DNA of 64,000 bases from G963665185 sp049723905 (GCF_049723905.1 NZ_JBJKFD010000001.1:1612001-1676000); one strand, 5' to 3'. Positions 42,548-52,320 are shown, counted from the stretch's first letter. Numbers and translations: made by a program. Notes: generated from the sequence alone by a model not told the origin.

Positions 42548-43981
42548 CTAGCTCGCTGTATTGATCATAACGTGTTTGGTGACCAGGTAGTCGCCTACAG
42601 CTTCGGCGGAAAGGTCCTTGCCGAAACCGGACTGCTTGAACCCGCCGTGTGGCGTTTCCGAAGCCATGGGAAGATGGTCGTTGACCCATACCGTGCCGAA
42701 CTCCAGGGCGCGGCTCACCCGCATGGTCCGGGCCACGTCGCGCGTGAACACGGAGGATGCCAGACCGAAGACCACGTCGTTGCCCATGGCAATGGCCTGC
42801 TTCTCGTCTTCAAAAGACTGGATGGTGACGACCGGGCCGAAAACCTCTTTCTGGACGATTTCCGAATCCTGCTTCACATCGGCAATAACCGTGGGCTGGA
42901 AAAAGTAGCCAGCGCGGTCGATGACCTTGCCGCCGCACAGAATGGAGCCACCGTCTTTTTCAGCCCGTTGTACGAACCCGGCCACCGCGTCACGGTGCTT
43001 TTCGGAAATCATGGAGCCCATCTGGGTGGACGAGTCGAACGGATCGCCAACCTTGACGTTCTTCATGGCCTCTACCACGGCTTCGCGGACCTCGGCCTCA
43101 ATGGACTTGTGGCAGATGATGCGCGTGGCCGCGGTGCAGTCCTGGCCCGAGTTGCAATACGCCGCCAGGGACAGCTTTTCCGCCACCAGGGCGACGTCGG
43201 CGTCTTCGAACACCAGAGACGGGGCCTTGCCGCCCAGCTCCAGATGCACGCGTTTGACCGTGTCGGCCGCGCTTTTCATAACCGCCTTGCCGGTTTCCGT
43301 GGCACCGGTAAGGCTGACCATACGGATATCGGGATGGGCGGTGAGCATGGGGCCGACATTGCCGACCACCACGTTGACGACCCCGTCGGGAATTCCTGCC
43401 TCGGCAGTCAGTTCGGCCAGCATGAGCGATGTACGCGGGGTGATTGTGGCCGGCTTGAGCACGGCAGTGCACCCGGCGGCCAGGGCCGGGCCGAGTTTCC
43501 ACACGCCCATCAGCAGGGGATAGTTCCACGGAGAAATCTGCCCTACCACGCCTACCGGGTCGCGGCGATAAATGGATGTATAGCCTTCGGCAAATTCCCC
43601 GGCGTGGTGTCCGCCGGTGTCGCGGGCGGCAGCGGCAAAAAAGCGCAGGTTGTCCACACAAAAGGGCAGATCGCCCCCAAGACTTAAAAATTCGTAGGGT
43701 TTGCCCGTATCCTCGGATTCCACGCGGGCGAAATCTTCCATACGGCCTTCCAGCAGATCGGCCAGCTTCCACAGGGCCCGGGCCCGGTCTGCCGGTGTCA
43801 GGCCGGACCAGCGTCCGTCCTCGAACGCGGTCTTGGCCGCAGCCACGGCTTTCAGAACGTCTTTTTCACCCGCTTTGGCCACACTGGCGACGATTTCTCC
43901 GGTTGCCGGATTTTCAACCTCCACAGTTGCGCCGTCTGCGGAATCGGTCCATTCGCCGTTTATCCAAAGTTTCATGTCCAT
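42548..43981 (-). CDS. Aldehyde dehydrogenase, probable 4-aminobutyraldehyde dehydrogenase
   Basis: The 477-residue enzyme starts MDMKLWINGEWTDSADGATVEVENPATGE. It shares with E. coli PatD the stretches YRRDPVGVVGQISPWNYPL, WKLGPALAAGC and the catalytic NSGQDCTAATRI. It would oxidise 4-aminobutyraldehyde, made by the aminotransferase encoded just upstream, to GABA. Betaine-aldehyde dehydrogenase is the main alternative and would be interesting next to a choline locus, but the operon context favours the polyamine role. The ATG at 43981 follows GGGAGAAAAAG. Confidence 0.85.
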   Translation of the reverse strand: MDMKLWINGEWTDSADGATVEVENPATGEIVASVAKAGEKDVLKAVAAAKTAFEDGRWSGLTPADRARALWKLADLLEGRMEDFARVESEDTGKPYEFLSLGGDLPFCVDNLRFFAAAARDTGGHHAGEFAEGYTSIYRRDPVGVVGQISPWNYPLLMGVWKLGPALAAGCTAVLKPATITPRTSLMLAELTAEAGIPDGVVNVVVGNVGPMLTAHPDIRMVSLTGATETGKAVMKSAADTVKRVHLELGGKAPSLVFEDADVALVAEKLSLAAYCNSGQDCTAATRIICHKSIEAEVREAVVEAMKNVKVGDPFDSSTQMGSMISEKHRDAVAGFVQRAEKDGGSILCGGKVIDRAGYFFQPTVIADVKQDSEIVQKEVFGPVVTIQSFEDEKQAIAMGNDVVFGLASSVFTRDVARTMRVSRALEFGTVWVNDHLPMASETPHGGFKQSGFGKDLSAEAVGDYLVTKHVMINTAS

Positions 43982-44124
43982 CTTTTTCTCCCGTGGTTTG
44001 GCCTTCGCTAAAGGCACGTACATCTCTTGCGGAGAACCGCTTTGCTGAAAATCGCAATCATCAGCATCCAGACGCCGCATGGCAACCATGGCCGCCATGC
44101 GGCGCCTTTGGACGTAATAGCGGA

Positions 44125-45471
44125 CTATAACGACTTGATAACGTCTTCCATCCGGTTCAGGGCTTCGTCGAGAAGCTCCATGGGAATATTCAATGCAGGT
44201 TCAAAACGGATGCACTTGGCATTGGTAAGTGTTCCGGCGGTCAGCACCCCGTGTGCAAACAGGCCGGAAGCCACGGCATATCCGATCTCGTCACTCACAA
44301 ACTCCATGCCGATAAGCAGGCCGAGGCCGGTGATCTTGGAAAAGATGCCGGGGTGGCGTTCGGAAATCTCGCCCAGCTTTTTCCTTACATACTCGCCCTT
44401 CATCTTGGCCTGGGCCGGAAGGTCTTCTTCGTGCATCACGGAAATGGCGGAAAGCGCCGCGGCGCAGGCAATGGGGTTGCCGCCGGTTGTGGTGGTGTGC
44501 ATGAAGGGGTTGGGTTCCATGACCTTCCAGATTTTTGGCGTGGAGAAAAAACCGCTCATGGGCACCACGCCGCCGCCAAGGGCCTTGCCAAAGCACATGA
44601 TGTCCGGGGCCACGTCCCAGTTGTCCACGCCGAACACCTCGCCGGTGCGGCCGAAACCGGTCTGGACTTCGTCGGCAATAAGCAGCACGCCGTACTTGTC
44701 GCAGATCTCACGCAGGCGGGGCCAGAAGTCGGCGGGCGGAACAATGGCACCGGCTTCGCCCTGTACGGGTTCGGCCACCACGCCCGCGATGTCGTCGCCC
44801 ACAGCCTGGGCACGGGCCAGCTCCTGCTCCACGGCATCGGCATCACCAAACGGTACATGGCGCATGCCTTCCAGCAGGGGCAGCAAAGGTTTACGGTAAT
44901 CGTCCTTGCCCATCAGGGACAGCGAGCCCAAAGTCTTGCCATGAAAGCCCTTGAGCATGGAGATGAAGCCTTTTTTGCCGGTGTAGAACTTGGCAAGCTT
45001 CATGGCGCCTTCCACAGCCTCGGTGCCCGAGTTGGCGAAAAATCCATACTGGATGTCACCGGGGGTGAGCATGGCAATAACCTTGGCCAGCTTGGCGCGC
45101 AGGGGATCGAGCATTTCCTGGCTGTACTGGGGAGAGCGGTCCAGCTGGGCCTTGACCGCCTCGACAATTTTGGGATGGCGGATGCCATAGCTGTACAGCC
45201 CGAAACCGCCCAGAATATCAATATATTCACGGCCCAGAACGTCGCAGAGGATAGAGCCCTGTCCGGTCCATTCGGTAACGGCAAACTCACCGCTTTCGGT
45301 CACGGACTTCCGGTATTCCAGAAAGCCCTTGTTGATGTGATCCCGAAAGTTGTCCACGGTTTCCATGGCAATCTTCTTTCTGATGTCCTCGGAAACGGAA
45401 CCAGCGGGTTGCTTGATGATATCTACAAATTCGGTGGCCTCTTCAAATGCCTTGGCGACATTGCGTTCCAT
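44125..45471 (-). CDS. Putrescine aminotransferase (PatA/YgjG-like)
   Basis: The 448-residue class III PLP aminotransferase has ANSGTEAVEGAMKLAKFYTGKKGFISMLKGFHGKTLGSLS, LLIADEVQTGFGRTG and the lysine in CFGKALGGGVVPMSG that binds PLP. The long N-terminus (KIAMETVDNFRDHINKGFLEYRKSV) is typical of YgjG rather than of GabT or ArgD. It moves the amino group of putrescine to 2-oxoglutarate, giving 4-aminobutyraldehyde (pyrroline) and glutamate. Confidence 0.9.
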   Translation of the reverse strand: MERNVAKAFEEATEFVDIIKQPAGSVSEDIRKKIAMETVDNFRDHINKGFLEYRKSVTESGEFAVTEWTGQGSILCDVLGREYIDILGGFGLYSYGIRHPKIVEAVKAQLDRSPQYSQEMLDPLRAKLAKVIAMLTPGDIQYGFFANSGTEAVEGAMKLAKFYTGKKGFISMLKGFHGKTLGSLSLMGKDDYRKPLLPLLEGMRHVPFGDADAVEQELARAQAVGDDIAGVVAEPVQGEAGAIVPPADFWPRLREICDKYGVLLIADEVQTGFGRTGEVFGVDNWDVAPDIMCFGKALGGGVVPMSGFFSTPKIWKVMEPNPFMHTTTTGGNPIACAAALSAISVMHEEDLPAQAKMKGEYVRKKLGEISERHPGIFSKITGLGLLIGMEFVSDEIGYAVASGLFAHGVLTAGTLTNAKCIRFEPALNIPMELLDEALNRMEDVIKSL

Positions 45472-45519
45472 TACGTAACTCCGGTAGTTTTGCGTTTGTA
45501 TTCAGTCGCTTCAATTTCT

Positions 45520-47076
45520 TCAGGAACGGGAGTCCGGGCCATCCCTGGGCTGTTCCACCGGCTTGCCGTCCACATAGGCCCGCACCACGCGGATGCCGCT
45601 GATGGCGTCCGGGGAAACGGCCAGAGGGTCGGCATCCAGAACGACGAGGTCCGCGACCTTGCCGGGTTCTATGCTGCCGCGCAGATTTTCTTCAAAAGAG
45701 CTGAAGGCCGCATCACATGTGAACATTCGCAGGGCCTCTACCACGCTTATCCGCTCACTTTCCACAGGGTGCAAAACCGCCCCCTGCACGCCCATAAGCG
45801 GGTCGTGGGGCGTAACCGGACAATCCGAACCGCCGCAGACCTTCACCCCGGCGTCCAGGATGGTACGGTAGGGATGCAGCCTGCGCAGCCTGTCGTCGCC
45901 GATCCGCTGCCGGTAGTCTTCCATGTCCACAAGGCAGGGAAGAAAAGCCGGCTGCATGGAGGCGATAATCCCGGCTTTTGCCATGCGGTCTATCTGGTCG
46001 TAGGTCGGCACCTCCACGTGCTCTATGCGGTGGCGGTGGTCCTTGCGCGGGCTCTTTTGCAGCGCCTTTTCCATGGCGCTCAGAACCTGTTCGATAGAAC
46101 GGTCGGTTTCGCAATGAATGGCGATCTGCAAACCGGCCTCGTGCGCCCGCAGGATGAATGTGTCCATTTCCTCCTGCGTGAAATTGAGTACGCCCCTGTT
46201 TTCCGGCTGGTTGGTATAGGGCTCGAAAAAGGCCGCCGTGTAGCAGTCTATGGCTCCGTCCGCACAGATGCACCCGCCGATGCGCGGAAGGCCCAGCCCC
46301 ACGGTTTCCTCTATGTCCATCACCTGGTTCCAAAGCACCATGTGCACGGGCATGGAATCCATATTATTGGCAAACAGCACCCCGTCGCCAGGACCGTATT
46401 CCCCACCTTCCAGGGCATGCATCGTGGTCACGCCCCGGCGCAGCGCGCTGAAGGCCGCCCGGCGGCAACTTGCCAGCTTGCTTTCCGGGCTTCTCTGGCG
46501 GCTCAGGGCGGGAAAGACATGGGTCAGGGCGCCAGGGTCCCTGACAATTCCCGTAGGCTGGCCGTTCTCCACATCCAGCCCCTCCAGCCCTGACGGAAGG
46601 TTGAATATATCAAGCGCCATGGTGTTGAGTGAGCACATATGCCACGAGCACTGCACCACCAGCACAGGATGCGTTGTGCAGACACGGTCCAGCTCCTCGC
46701 GGGTGGGCAGGCGCAGTTCGCGCAGATTCAAGTCATTGGCGGAATAACCCATGATCCACTCCCCGGATGGGATGGTACGGGCGGCTTCGGCAATGCTCTG
46801 AAATATATCGTCAAGACAGGTGGCCGGGGAAAAATCCAGCCCGTCCATGACCTGTCCGGCAAGGACCGTATGCTGGTGCGTATCGATGAATCCGGGCATC
46901 AGGGTCTGGTTCTGCAGGTCGTGCACCGGCCATCCCATATCCATGAAGGGAGCCATGTCTTCTTTGGAGCCCACGGCCCGGATAATGCCGTTTTCCACGG
47001 CCAGGGCCGTAAACCTGGTGGCTGCCTCGTCCATGGAGATGCCGTTGGCATGAAGCATGATGAATGTGTTCTGCAT
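45520..47076 (-). CDS. YtcJ-like metal-dependent amidohydrolase
   Basis: The 518-residue protein is of the Amidohydro_3 type: TLMPGFIDTHQHTVLAG carries the HxH metal site, with further histidines in AIHCETDRS and HRIEHVEV and the terminal catalytic aspartate region KVCGGSDCPVTPHDPL. No signal peptide is seen. Family members hydrolyse N-acyl or formamide-like bonds with varied substrates. Its place between PotD and the aminotransferase suggests a modified polyamine or a guanidino/amide precursor, but the substrate is unknown. Confidence 0.8.
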   Translation of the reverse strand: MQNTFIMLHANGISMDEAATRFTALAVENGIIRAVGSKEDMAPFMDMGWPVHDLQNQTLMPGFIDTHQHTVLAGQVMDGLDFSPATCLDDIFQSIAEAARTIPSGEWIMGYSANDLNLRELRLPTREELDRVCTTHPVLVVQCSWHMCSLNTMALDIFNLPSGLEGLDVENGQPTGIVRDPGALTHVFPALSRQRSPESKLASCRRAAFSALRRGVTTMHALEGGEYGPGDGVLFANNMDSMPVHMVLWNQVMDIEETVGLGLPRIGGCICADGAIDCYTAAFFEPYTNQPENRGVLNFTQEEMDTFILRAHEAGLQIAIHCETDRSIEQVLSAMEKALQKSPRKDHRHRIEHVEVPTYDQIDRMAKAGIIASMQPAFLPCLVDMEDYRQRIGDDRLRRLHPYRTILDAGVKVCGGSDCPVTPHDPLMGVQGAVLHPVESERISVVEALRMFTCDAAFSSFEENLRGSIEPGKVADLVVLDADPLAVSPDAISGIRVVRAYVDGKPVEQPRDGPDSRS

Positions 47077-47138
47077 GGCCTTTTCTCTGGTCTTTTCTCT
47101 GGCAGGCCGGGGTTTCCCCCGGCCTGGTTGTGATTTTC

Positions 47139-48173
47139 CTAGCGGGTTTTGATCATGGTCCAGAGTTCGTCGTAGATGCGGTTGTTCTTACCGAGGTCGT
47201 TGATGAAGTGCAGCTTGGACATGTACTCCTTGGGCGGGTACACGGAAGGGTTGTTCAACGATACCGGATTGATGAACTCGTGCGCAGCTTCGTTGGGCGA
47301 GGCATACTCGGTCCAGTTGGAGAGCTTGGCACCGGTCTTGGCGTCCAGAACGTAGTTGATGAACTTGTAGGCGGCGTCCGGATTGGGTGCGTCCTTGCAG
47401 ATGGCCATGTTGTCCACCCAGGCGACCGTGCCTTCGGCCGGGTTGGCGAATTTGATGCCGGGGTTTTCCTTTACGGCGCGCAGTCCGTCGCCGTTGTAGA
47501 CGATGGCGGCCACGGCGGTCTTGGCAACAACCTTGCTGCGTCCGCCCGTGCCTACGTCAAAGCCCTGGAAGTATTTGCTCTTCTTGGTGTCCAGCATCAG
47601 CTTGGCAAGCTGCTTCAGCTTGGACTTTTCCGTGGTGTTCACGTCCATGCCCATGTAGCTCTGGGCGCAGCCGAGCATTTCGCGCACCGAGTCGATGAGC
47701 ACAAAGGGACCGACCTGCTGCTCGGGGTTGAACATTACCCCCCAGGAAGGCTGGTCGCTCTTGATGACGTCGCCGTTGTACAGCATGCCCAGAGTGCCCC
47801 ACTGGTAGGCCACGGTGTACTTGTTGCCCGGATCGTAGGGAGGGCTTACGAACATTTCGCTGAGGTTCTTCATGTTGGGAATCCTGGAATGATCAAGTTC
47901 CTTGAGCAGCCCCAGGTTGACCAGACTGGAAATGATGTAATCGGACGGAACGATCACGTCGTACTGGGATACGCCCCCGGCCTGCAGTTTGGCCAGCATC
48001 TCTTCCATGGACTCGTAATAGTCCACACGCACGTCGATGCCTGTCTGCTTTTCAAATTCCGGGACAAAGTCATCCGGCATGTACTCGGACCAGATGAACA
48101 ACCTCATTTCCTGCGCCATGGCGGAAGTCGCCAACAGGGCCACCATCATCAGGGCAAGGATAAATTTTTTCAT
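47139..48173 (-). CDS. potD: Spermidine/putrescine-binding periplasmic protein
   Basis: The 344-residue protein has a Sec signal (MKKFILALMMVALLATSAMA) and the PotD/PotF fold: LFIWSEYMPDDFVPEFEKQTGIDVRVDYYESMEEMLAKLQAGG, YDVIVPSDYIISSL and AYQWGTLGMLYN, with WVDNMAI in the ligand cleft. The start at 48173 has GAGGAG upstream. It would deliver putrescine or spermidine to PotBC. Its position as the fourth transporter gene, after potABC, is the common order. Confidence 0.93.
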   Translation of the reverse strand: MKKFILALMMVALLATSAMAQEMRLFIWSEYMPDDFVPEFEKQTGIDVRVDYYESMEEMLAKLQAGGVSQYDVIVPSDYIISSLVNLGLLKELDHSRIPNMKNLSEMFVSPPYDPGNKYTVAYQWGTLGMLYNGDVIKSDQPSWGVMFNPEQQVGPFVLIDSVREMLGCAQSYMGMDVNTTEKSKLKQLAKLMLDTKKSKYFQGFDVGTGGRSKVVAKTAVAAIVYNGDGLRAVKENPGIKFANPAEGTVAWVDNMAICKDAPNPDAAYKFINYVLDAKTGAKLSNWTEYASPNEAAHEFINPVSLNNPSVYPPKEYMSKLHFINDLGKNNRIYDELWTMIKTR

Positions 48174-48229
48174 TGCAGCACTCCTCGTTTTTTCAGTTGC
48201 AAATTTATTCCGCACAGGGCGCAATCGCC

Positions 48230-49027
48230 CTACTTCTTGCTTTTCCGCGACATACGGTCGGTAAGCACAACCATGATCACGGAGACCAGCAGAACCAAGG
48301 TGGACAGAGCGTGGATTTCCGGGGTCACGCCACGACGGACAGACGCGTAGATGTACAGAGGCAGCGTCACCGAAGTGGGACCGGCGGTGAAAAAGCTGAT
48401 CACGAAGTCGTCCAGGGAAAGGGTAAAGGCGATCATTGCACCGGAAACAATGCCCGGCTTGAGCAGCGGCAGCGTCACCCGCTTCAGCAAATAGGCGTTG
48501 TCCGCGTACAGGTCGCGGGCGGCCTCTTCCATATCCGTGGAGATGACCTCCAGCCGGGCACGGACCACCAGGGCCACAAAGGCCACCTGAAAGGTAACGT
48601 GGCCGATGATCATGTTCAGCAGGCCGGGGCTGAAAACCGAGGACACGTAACGCAGCAGTGCGAAGGCGATGACCAGGGCGGCGGCAAAGACGATTTCCGG
48701 CACCACAACGGGCATGTTCAGCACAACGTCGAACATGGAGCTTGCCTTGCGGGGCCAGGGAAAACGGTTCAGGCCGATGGCCAGCGCAGTGCCGAGCACC
48801 GTGGCGATTACCGTGGAAACCACGGCCAGGATGAGCGTATTGCCAGCGGCTTCCAAAATGGCGTGGTTATGAAAGAGCTTGAAGTACCAGTCCAGGGTCA
48901 GCCCTTTCCAATCCAGGCCGAAGCGGGATTTGTTGATGGAAAAGGAGGCCACGGCAATGAGCGGAATATACAGGAAGGCCATGGACACCCAGGCAATGAA
49001 TCCGACGTATCCGGGAAACTTTCTCAT
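48230..49027 (-). CDS. potC: Polyamine ABC permease PotC
   Basis: The 265-residue protein has six hydrophobic segments and the EAA loop (EEAARDLYADNAYLLKRVTLPLLKPGI). The start MRKFPGYVGFIAWVSMAFLYIPLIAVASFSIN matches PotC. The ATG at 49027 overlaps the PotB stop as ATGA; the frame's earlier start lies inside potB and is not real. Confidence 0.94.
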   Translation of the reverse strand: MRKFPGYVGFIAWVSMAFLYIPLIAVASFSINKSRFGLDWKGLTLDWYFKLFHNHAILEAAGNTLILAVVSTVIATVLGTALAIGLNRFPWPRKASSMFDVVLNMPVVVPEIVFAAALVIAFALLRYVSSVFSPGLLNMIIGHVTFQVAFVALVVRARLEVISTDMEEAARDLYADNAYLLKRVTLPLLKPGIVSGAMIAFTLSLDDFVISFFTAGPTSVTLPLYIYASVRRGVTPEIHALSTLVLLVSVIMVVLTDRMSRKSKK

Positions 49028-49932
49028 ATCAGCTCTCCCTTCTGCTTCACGTACTTGTTCTGCAAATGGAGTCCGCCAAGGGTCAGGACGATGAGGCACA
49101 GGCTGATGGCGGCACCAAAGGGCCAGTCGCGGCTGGTGCCGAACTGCTGCTGAATCAGGTTGCCGACCATCATGTACTTGGCGCCGCCCAGGAAGTCGGG
49201 AACCACGAACATGCCCATGGCAGGAACAAAGGTGAAGGTGATGGCCACGGTAAGGCCGGGGATGGTCTGGGGCAGGATGGCATGAACAAACACCCGCCAT
49301 TTGCCCGCGTACAGATCATTGGCCGCTTCGACCAGGGACCAGTCCATTTTTTCCACGCTGGAATACAGCGGCATGGTCACAAAAGGCAGGAAGGTGCCGA
49401 TCATGCCGAGGTAGACGGCCAGGGAGCTGGGATACAGCGGGCTGCCCATGGGTACGATGCCGAGATTGGCCGCGAACTTGGCAAACGGCATCTGCGGAGC
49501 CAGCACCAGCAGCCATGCGTAGGCCCGGATGACAAGGTTGGTCCAGAACGGGATGATGAGCAGCGTAAGCCAGACGTAGCGTTTCCGTTCCGGTTGGTTG
49601 GCAATGTAGAAACACAGCGGATACGAAACAAGGATGCAGATGAGGGTGGTCCAGAAGGCGACCCAGATACTGCGCCACAGGATCATCAAATAATCCGCGG
49701 ACCAGCCGAACAACCCGAACCCGGCCAGGCGGGTGAAGTTGTCGAACGTCCAGGTCCACTCTATCTCGCCGTAGGTTCCCCGCGTGGTGAAGCTGACAAC
49801 GATGAGCAGCAGCGAGGGAACGACGAGAAAGAGCAGAATCCACAAAAAGCCGGGGGAAAGAAAGTACAGACCACGCTTAATGAGCCGGGTCCGTGACGTC
49901 AGTTCGCCGTTCCAGATGGTGATGTTAGTCAT
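49024..49932 (-). CDS. potB: Polyamine ABC permease PotB
   Basis: The 302-residue protein has six hydrophobic segments. SPGFLWILLFLVVPSLLLIVVSF opens the membrane part and the EAA loop reads VEAANDLYAGKWRVFVHAILPQTIPGL. The start at 49932 overlaps the PotA stop by 8 bases, and a further in-frame extension upstream would only overlap potA. With PotC it forms the inner-membrane channel. Confidence 0.94.
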   Translation of the reverse strand: MTNITIWNGELTSRTRLIKRGLYFLSPGFLWILLFLVVPSLLLIVVSFTTRGTYGEIEWTWTFDNFTRLAGFGLFGWSADYLMILWRSIWVAFWTTLICILVSYPLCFYIANQPERKRYVWLTLLIIPFWTNLVIRAYAWLLVLAPQMPFAKFAANLGIVPMGSPLYPSSLAVYLGMIGTFLPFVTMPLYSSVEKMDWSLVEAANDLYAGKWRVFVHAILPQTIPGLTVAITFTFVPAMGMFVVPDFLGGAKYMMVGNLIQQQFGTSRDWPFGAAISLCLIVLTLGGLHLQNKYVKQKGELI

Positions 49933-50947
49933 TGAGCACCACCAGGGCATTCGGAAGCAGTTCGACCCACACATCATCACCCTTGGCAAGGCCCCTGCGG
50001 GGAGCGGTGCGCATGCACAGGCCTCCGGCTTCCAGCCAGACCTCCAGGTGATCGCCCCGGTAAAAAACGTTTTTCACTTTTGTCCGCACACCGTTGATTT
50101 CCGGCTGTTCCGGACGCAGCACCACGTTTTCCGGACGAATGGCCAGGCTGCCCTTCTGCCATTCCACCGCCCTGTTCGGCTTCAGGATGCCCATTTCCGT
50201 TTGAACGCCTTCAGCCGTGGCGGTTCCGTCAATAATGTTCGCCTTGCCCAAAAAATCGGCCACAAAACGTGTCTTGGGATTTTCATACAAGGCTCTGGCC
50301 TCTTCGCACTGCACCACCTTGCCGTTGCGCATCACCGCAATTCTGTCCGACACGGTCAGGGCTTCGTCCTGGTCGTGCGTCACAAGAATGAAGGTGGTTC
50401 CCAAATCCTGCTGCAACTGACGCAGTTCGGTCTGCAGTTCGTGCCGCAGCTTGGCGTCGAGGGCAGACATGGGCTCGTCCAAAAGCAGAATTTCCGGTTC
50501 GTTGACCAGGGCGCGGGCCAGAGCCACACGCTGACGTTGTCCGCCGGAAAGCTGCTCTGGCAAACGCGAGGCAAAGTCGGACATGCGGACCATGTCGAGC
50601 GCCTTATCCACCTTGTTGGTGATTTTACGGGAATCCACCTTGCGGGAACGCAGCCCGAAGGCCACGTTCTCGAAGATGGTGAGGTGAGGAAACAGTGCGT
50701 AGCTTTGAAAGACCGTGTTCACGGGGCGTTCGTTGGCAGGTAGGCCGTTGACCCGGCGTTTGCTCACGATAACCGATCCAGAATCTTCAAGTTCCAGCCC
50801 GGCAATGATTCTCAGCAACGTGGTTTTGCCGCAGCCCGAAGGGCCCAACAGGGTGAAAAACTCCCCTTCCTTGGCAATAAGATCCACATTGCTCAGGGCT
50901 TCGACTTCCCCGTAATTCTTGTAAATAGCGTACGCTTCAAGACTCAT
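49925..50947 (-). CDS. potA: Polyamine ABC transporter ATP-binding protein
   Basis: The 340-residue protein has Walker A GPSGCGKTT, signature LSGGQRQR, Walker B ILLLDEP, and the C-terminal TOBE-like regulatory region (SLAIRPENVVLRPEQ). This is the usual PotA layout. It lies 17 bases after gabT, within the same operon. Confidence 0.94.
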   Translation of the reverse strand: MSLEAYAIYKNYGEVEALSNVDLIAKEGEFFTLLGPSGCGKTTLLRIIAGLELEDSGSVIVSKRRVNGLPANERPVNTVFQSYALFPHLTIFENVAFGLRSRKVDSRKITNKVDKALDMVRMSDFASRLPEQLSGGQRQRVALARALVNEPEILLLDEPMSALDAKLRHELQTELRQLQQDLGTTFILVTHDQDEALTVSDRIAVMRNGKVVQCEEARALYENPKTRFVADFLGKANIIDGTATAEGVQTEMGILKPNRAVEWQKGSLAIRPENVVLRPEQPEINGVRTKVKNVFYRGDHLEVWLEAGGLCMRTAPRRGLAKGDDVWVELLPNALVVLND

Positions 50948-50964
50948 GTCTCAGCTCCTCGGAA

Positions 50965-52275
50965 TTATGATTGGCTCTTACCGGCCTCGGCAATGGCGGA
51001 CTCCAGAATCTCGAGTCCTCGTTCCAGTGTGTCGTCGTCAATGGTCAGCGGCATAAGCATACGGATTACGTTTCCGTAGTTGCCGCAGGACAGGATGAGC
51101 AAGCCGGATTCGATGCATTTGCGAACCACCGCGGCGGTCATCTCCTTGTTCGGTTCACGCGTCTGCCGATCCTTGACCAGCTCCAGCGCAATCATGGGAC
51201 CGCTGCCCCGGACTTCGCCGATGCAGGGTTCCTTTTCCGCCAGGGCATTGAAACGGGCGAACAATTTGTTGCCGAGTGCTTCGCCCCGCTCCAGCAATTT
51301 TTCCTTTTCAAAAACGTCTATGACAGCCAAGGCCGCGGCGCAGGAAACAGGGTTGCCGCCGTAGGTTCCGCCCAGTCCGCCGGGATGGACCGCATCCATT
51401 ATTTCGGTCTTGCCGACCACGGCGGAAATGGGCATGCCGCCGCCCAGGCTCTTGGCTACCAGGGTGATGTCGGCTTCGATGCCGTGATGCTCCATGGCGA
51501 ACATCTTGCCGGTACGGCCCATGCCGCTCTGAATTTCGTCGGAGATAAAGACGATGCCGTTCTTTTTGCAGATGGCCTGCAGCTTGTGGAAGAACTCCGA
51601 AGGCGGCGTGATGAAACCGCCCTCTCCAGCCACGGGCTCGATAATCAGGGCCGCCACGTTTTCCGCGGGCACGTTGTTGAGGAAGAAATCTTCAAGCCTG
51701 TCGCCACACTGCACGGAGCACGTTTCAGGAGACTTGCCATAGGGGCAGCGGTAGCAATAGGCATACGGGATGTGGTAAATTTCCGGGGCAAAAGGCCCGA
51801 ACCCGAACTTGTAGGGTTTGACCTTGCTGGTCAGGGTCATAGCCAGCAGCGTTCTGCCGTGAAACGCCGTGTCAAAACCGATGACGCCTTGCCGCCCGGT
51901 AGCCAGGCGGGCAATCTTGATGGCATTTTCAACGGCTTCGGAGCCGCTGTTCAGAAAGACCGTTTTCTTGGGGAAGGAACCGGGCGTGAGCTTGGCGAGT
52001 TTTTCGGCCAGCTCCACGTACGGCTTGTACATGGCAATATGGAAACAGGAATGCAGGAGCTTCCCCGCCTGTTCCTGTACGGCGGCGACCACGTCCGGGT
52101 GGCAGTGGCCCACATTGTTGACGCCGATTCCACCGACGAAGTCAATGTACTCATGTCCTTCAACATCATATATAAGGGCATTTTCCGCTTTTTCGGCAAA
52201 GATACCACACAGGTTGGACACACCTGCAGCAACGGACGCGTTTCTTTGAGATTGCAATTCAGAGTTGGTAGCCAT
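50965..52275 (-). CDS. gabT: 4-aminobutyrate aminotransferase
   Basis: The 436-residue class III aminotransferase has VGGIGVNNVGHCHPDVVAAV, FLNSGSEAVENAIKIAR, ISDEIQSGMGRTG and the PLP region VAKSLGGGMPISAVVG. It converts GABA to succinate semialdehyde. AAGGAG lies ten bases before the ATG. As the first gene of the operon it lies about 18 bases after the predicted sigma-54 start site, and the whole catabolic set follows on the same strand. Confidence 0.93.
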   Translation of the reverse strand: MATNSELQSQRNASVAAGVSNLCGIFAEKAENALIYDVEGHEYIDFVGGIGVNNVGHCHPDVVAAVQEQAGKLLHSCFHIAMYKPYVELAEKLAKLTPGSFPKKTVFLNSGSEAVENAIKIARLATGRQGVIGFDTAFHGRTLLAMTLTSKVKPYKFGFGPFAPEIYHIPYAYCYRCPYGKSPETCSVQCGDRLEDFFLNNVPAENVAALIIEPVAGEGGFITPPSEFFHKLQAICKKNGIVFISDEIQSGMGRTGKMFAMEHHGIEADITLVAKSLGGGMPISAVVGKTEIMDAVHPGGLGGTYGGNPVSCAAALAVIDVFEKEKLLERGEALGNKLFARFNALAEKEPCIGEVRGSGPMIALELVKDRQTREPNKEMTAAVVRKCIESGLLILSCGNYGNVIRMLMPLTIDDDTLERGLEILESAIAEAGKSQS

Positions 52276-52304
52276 TCGCGCATTTCTCCTTTTGAATAGG
52301 AGAC

Positions 52305-52320
52305 TGCAAAAGAAAATCCA
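52305..52320 (-). promoter_or_regulatory. Sigma-54-like promoter of the polyamine operon
   Basis: On the minus strand TGG and TTGCA are separated by 8 bases, giving the -24/-12 spacing (GG and GC ten bases apart). It is AT-rich between the two elements and lacks the CACG part of the -24 consensus. It ends about 30 bases before the gabT ATG and lies downstream of two palindromes, as expected for an enhancer-driven promoter. Confidence 0.5.

Noticed and set aside
42548..43981. Betaine-aldehyde dehydrogenase linked to choline metabolism
   Set aside because: The sequence is closer to aminobutyraldehyde dehydrogenase (PatD) and the gene lies between putrescine aminotransferase and agmatine deiminase genes; no choline dehydrogenase is present.
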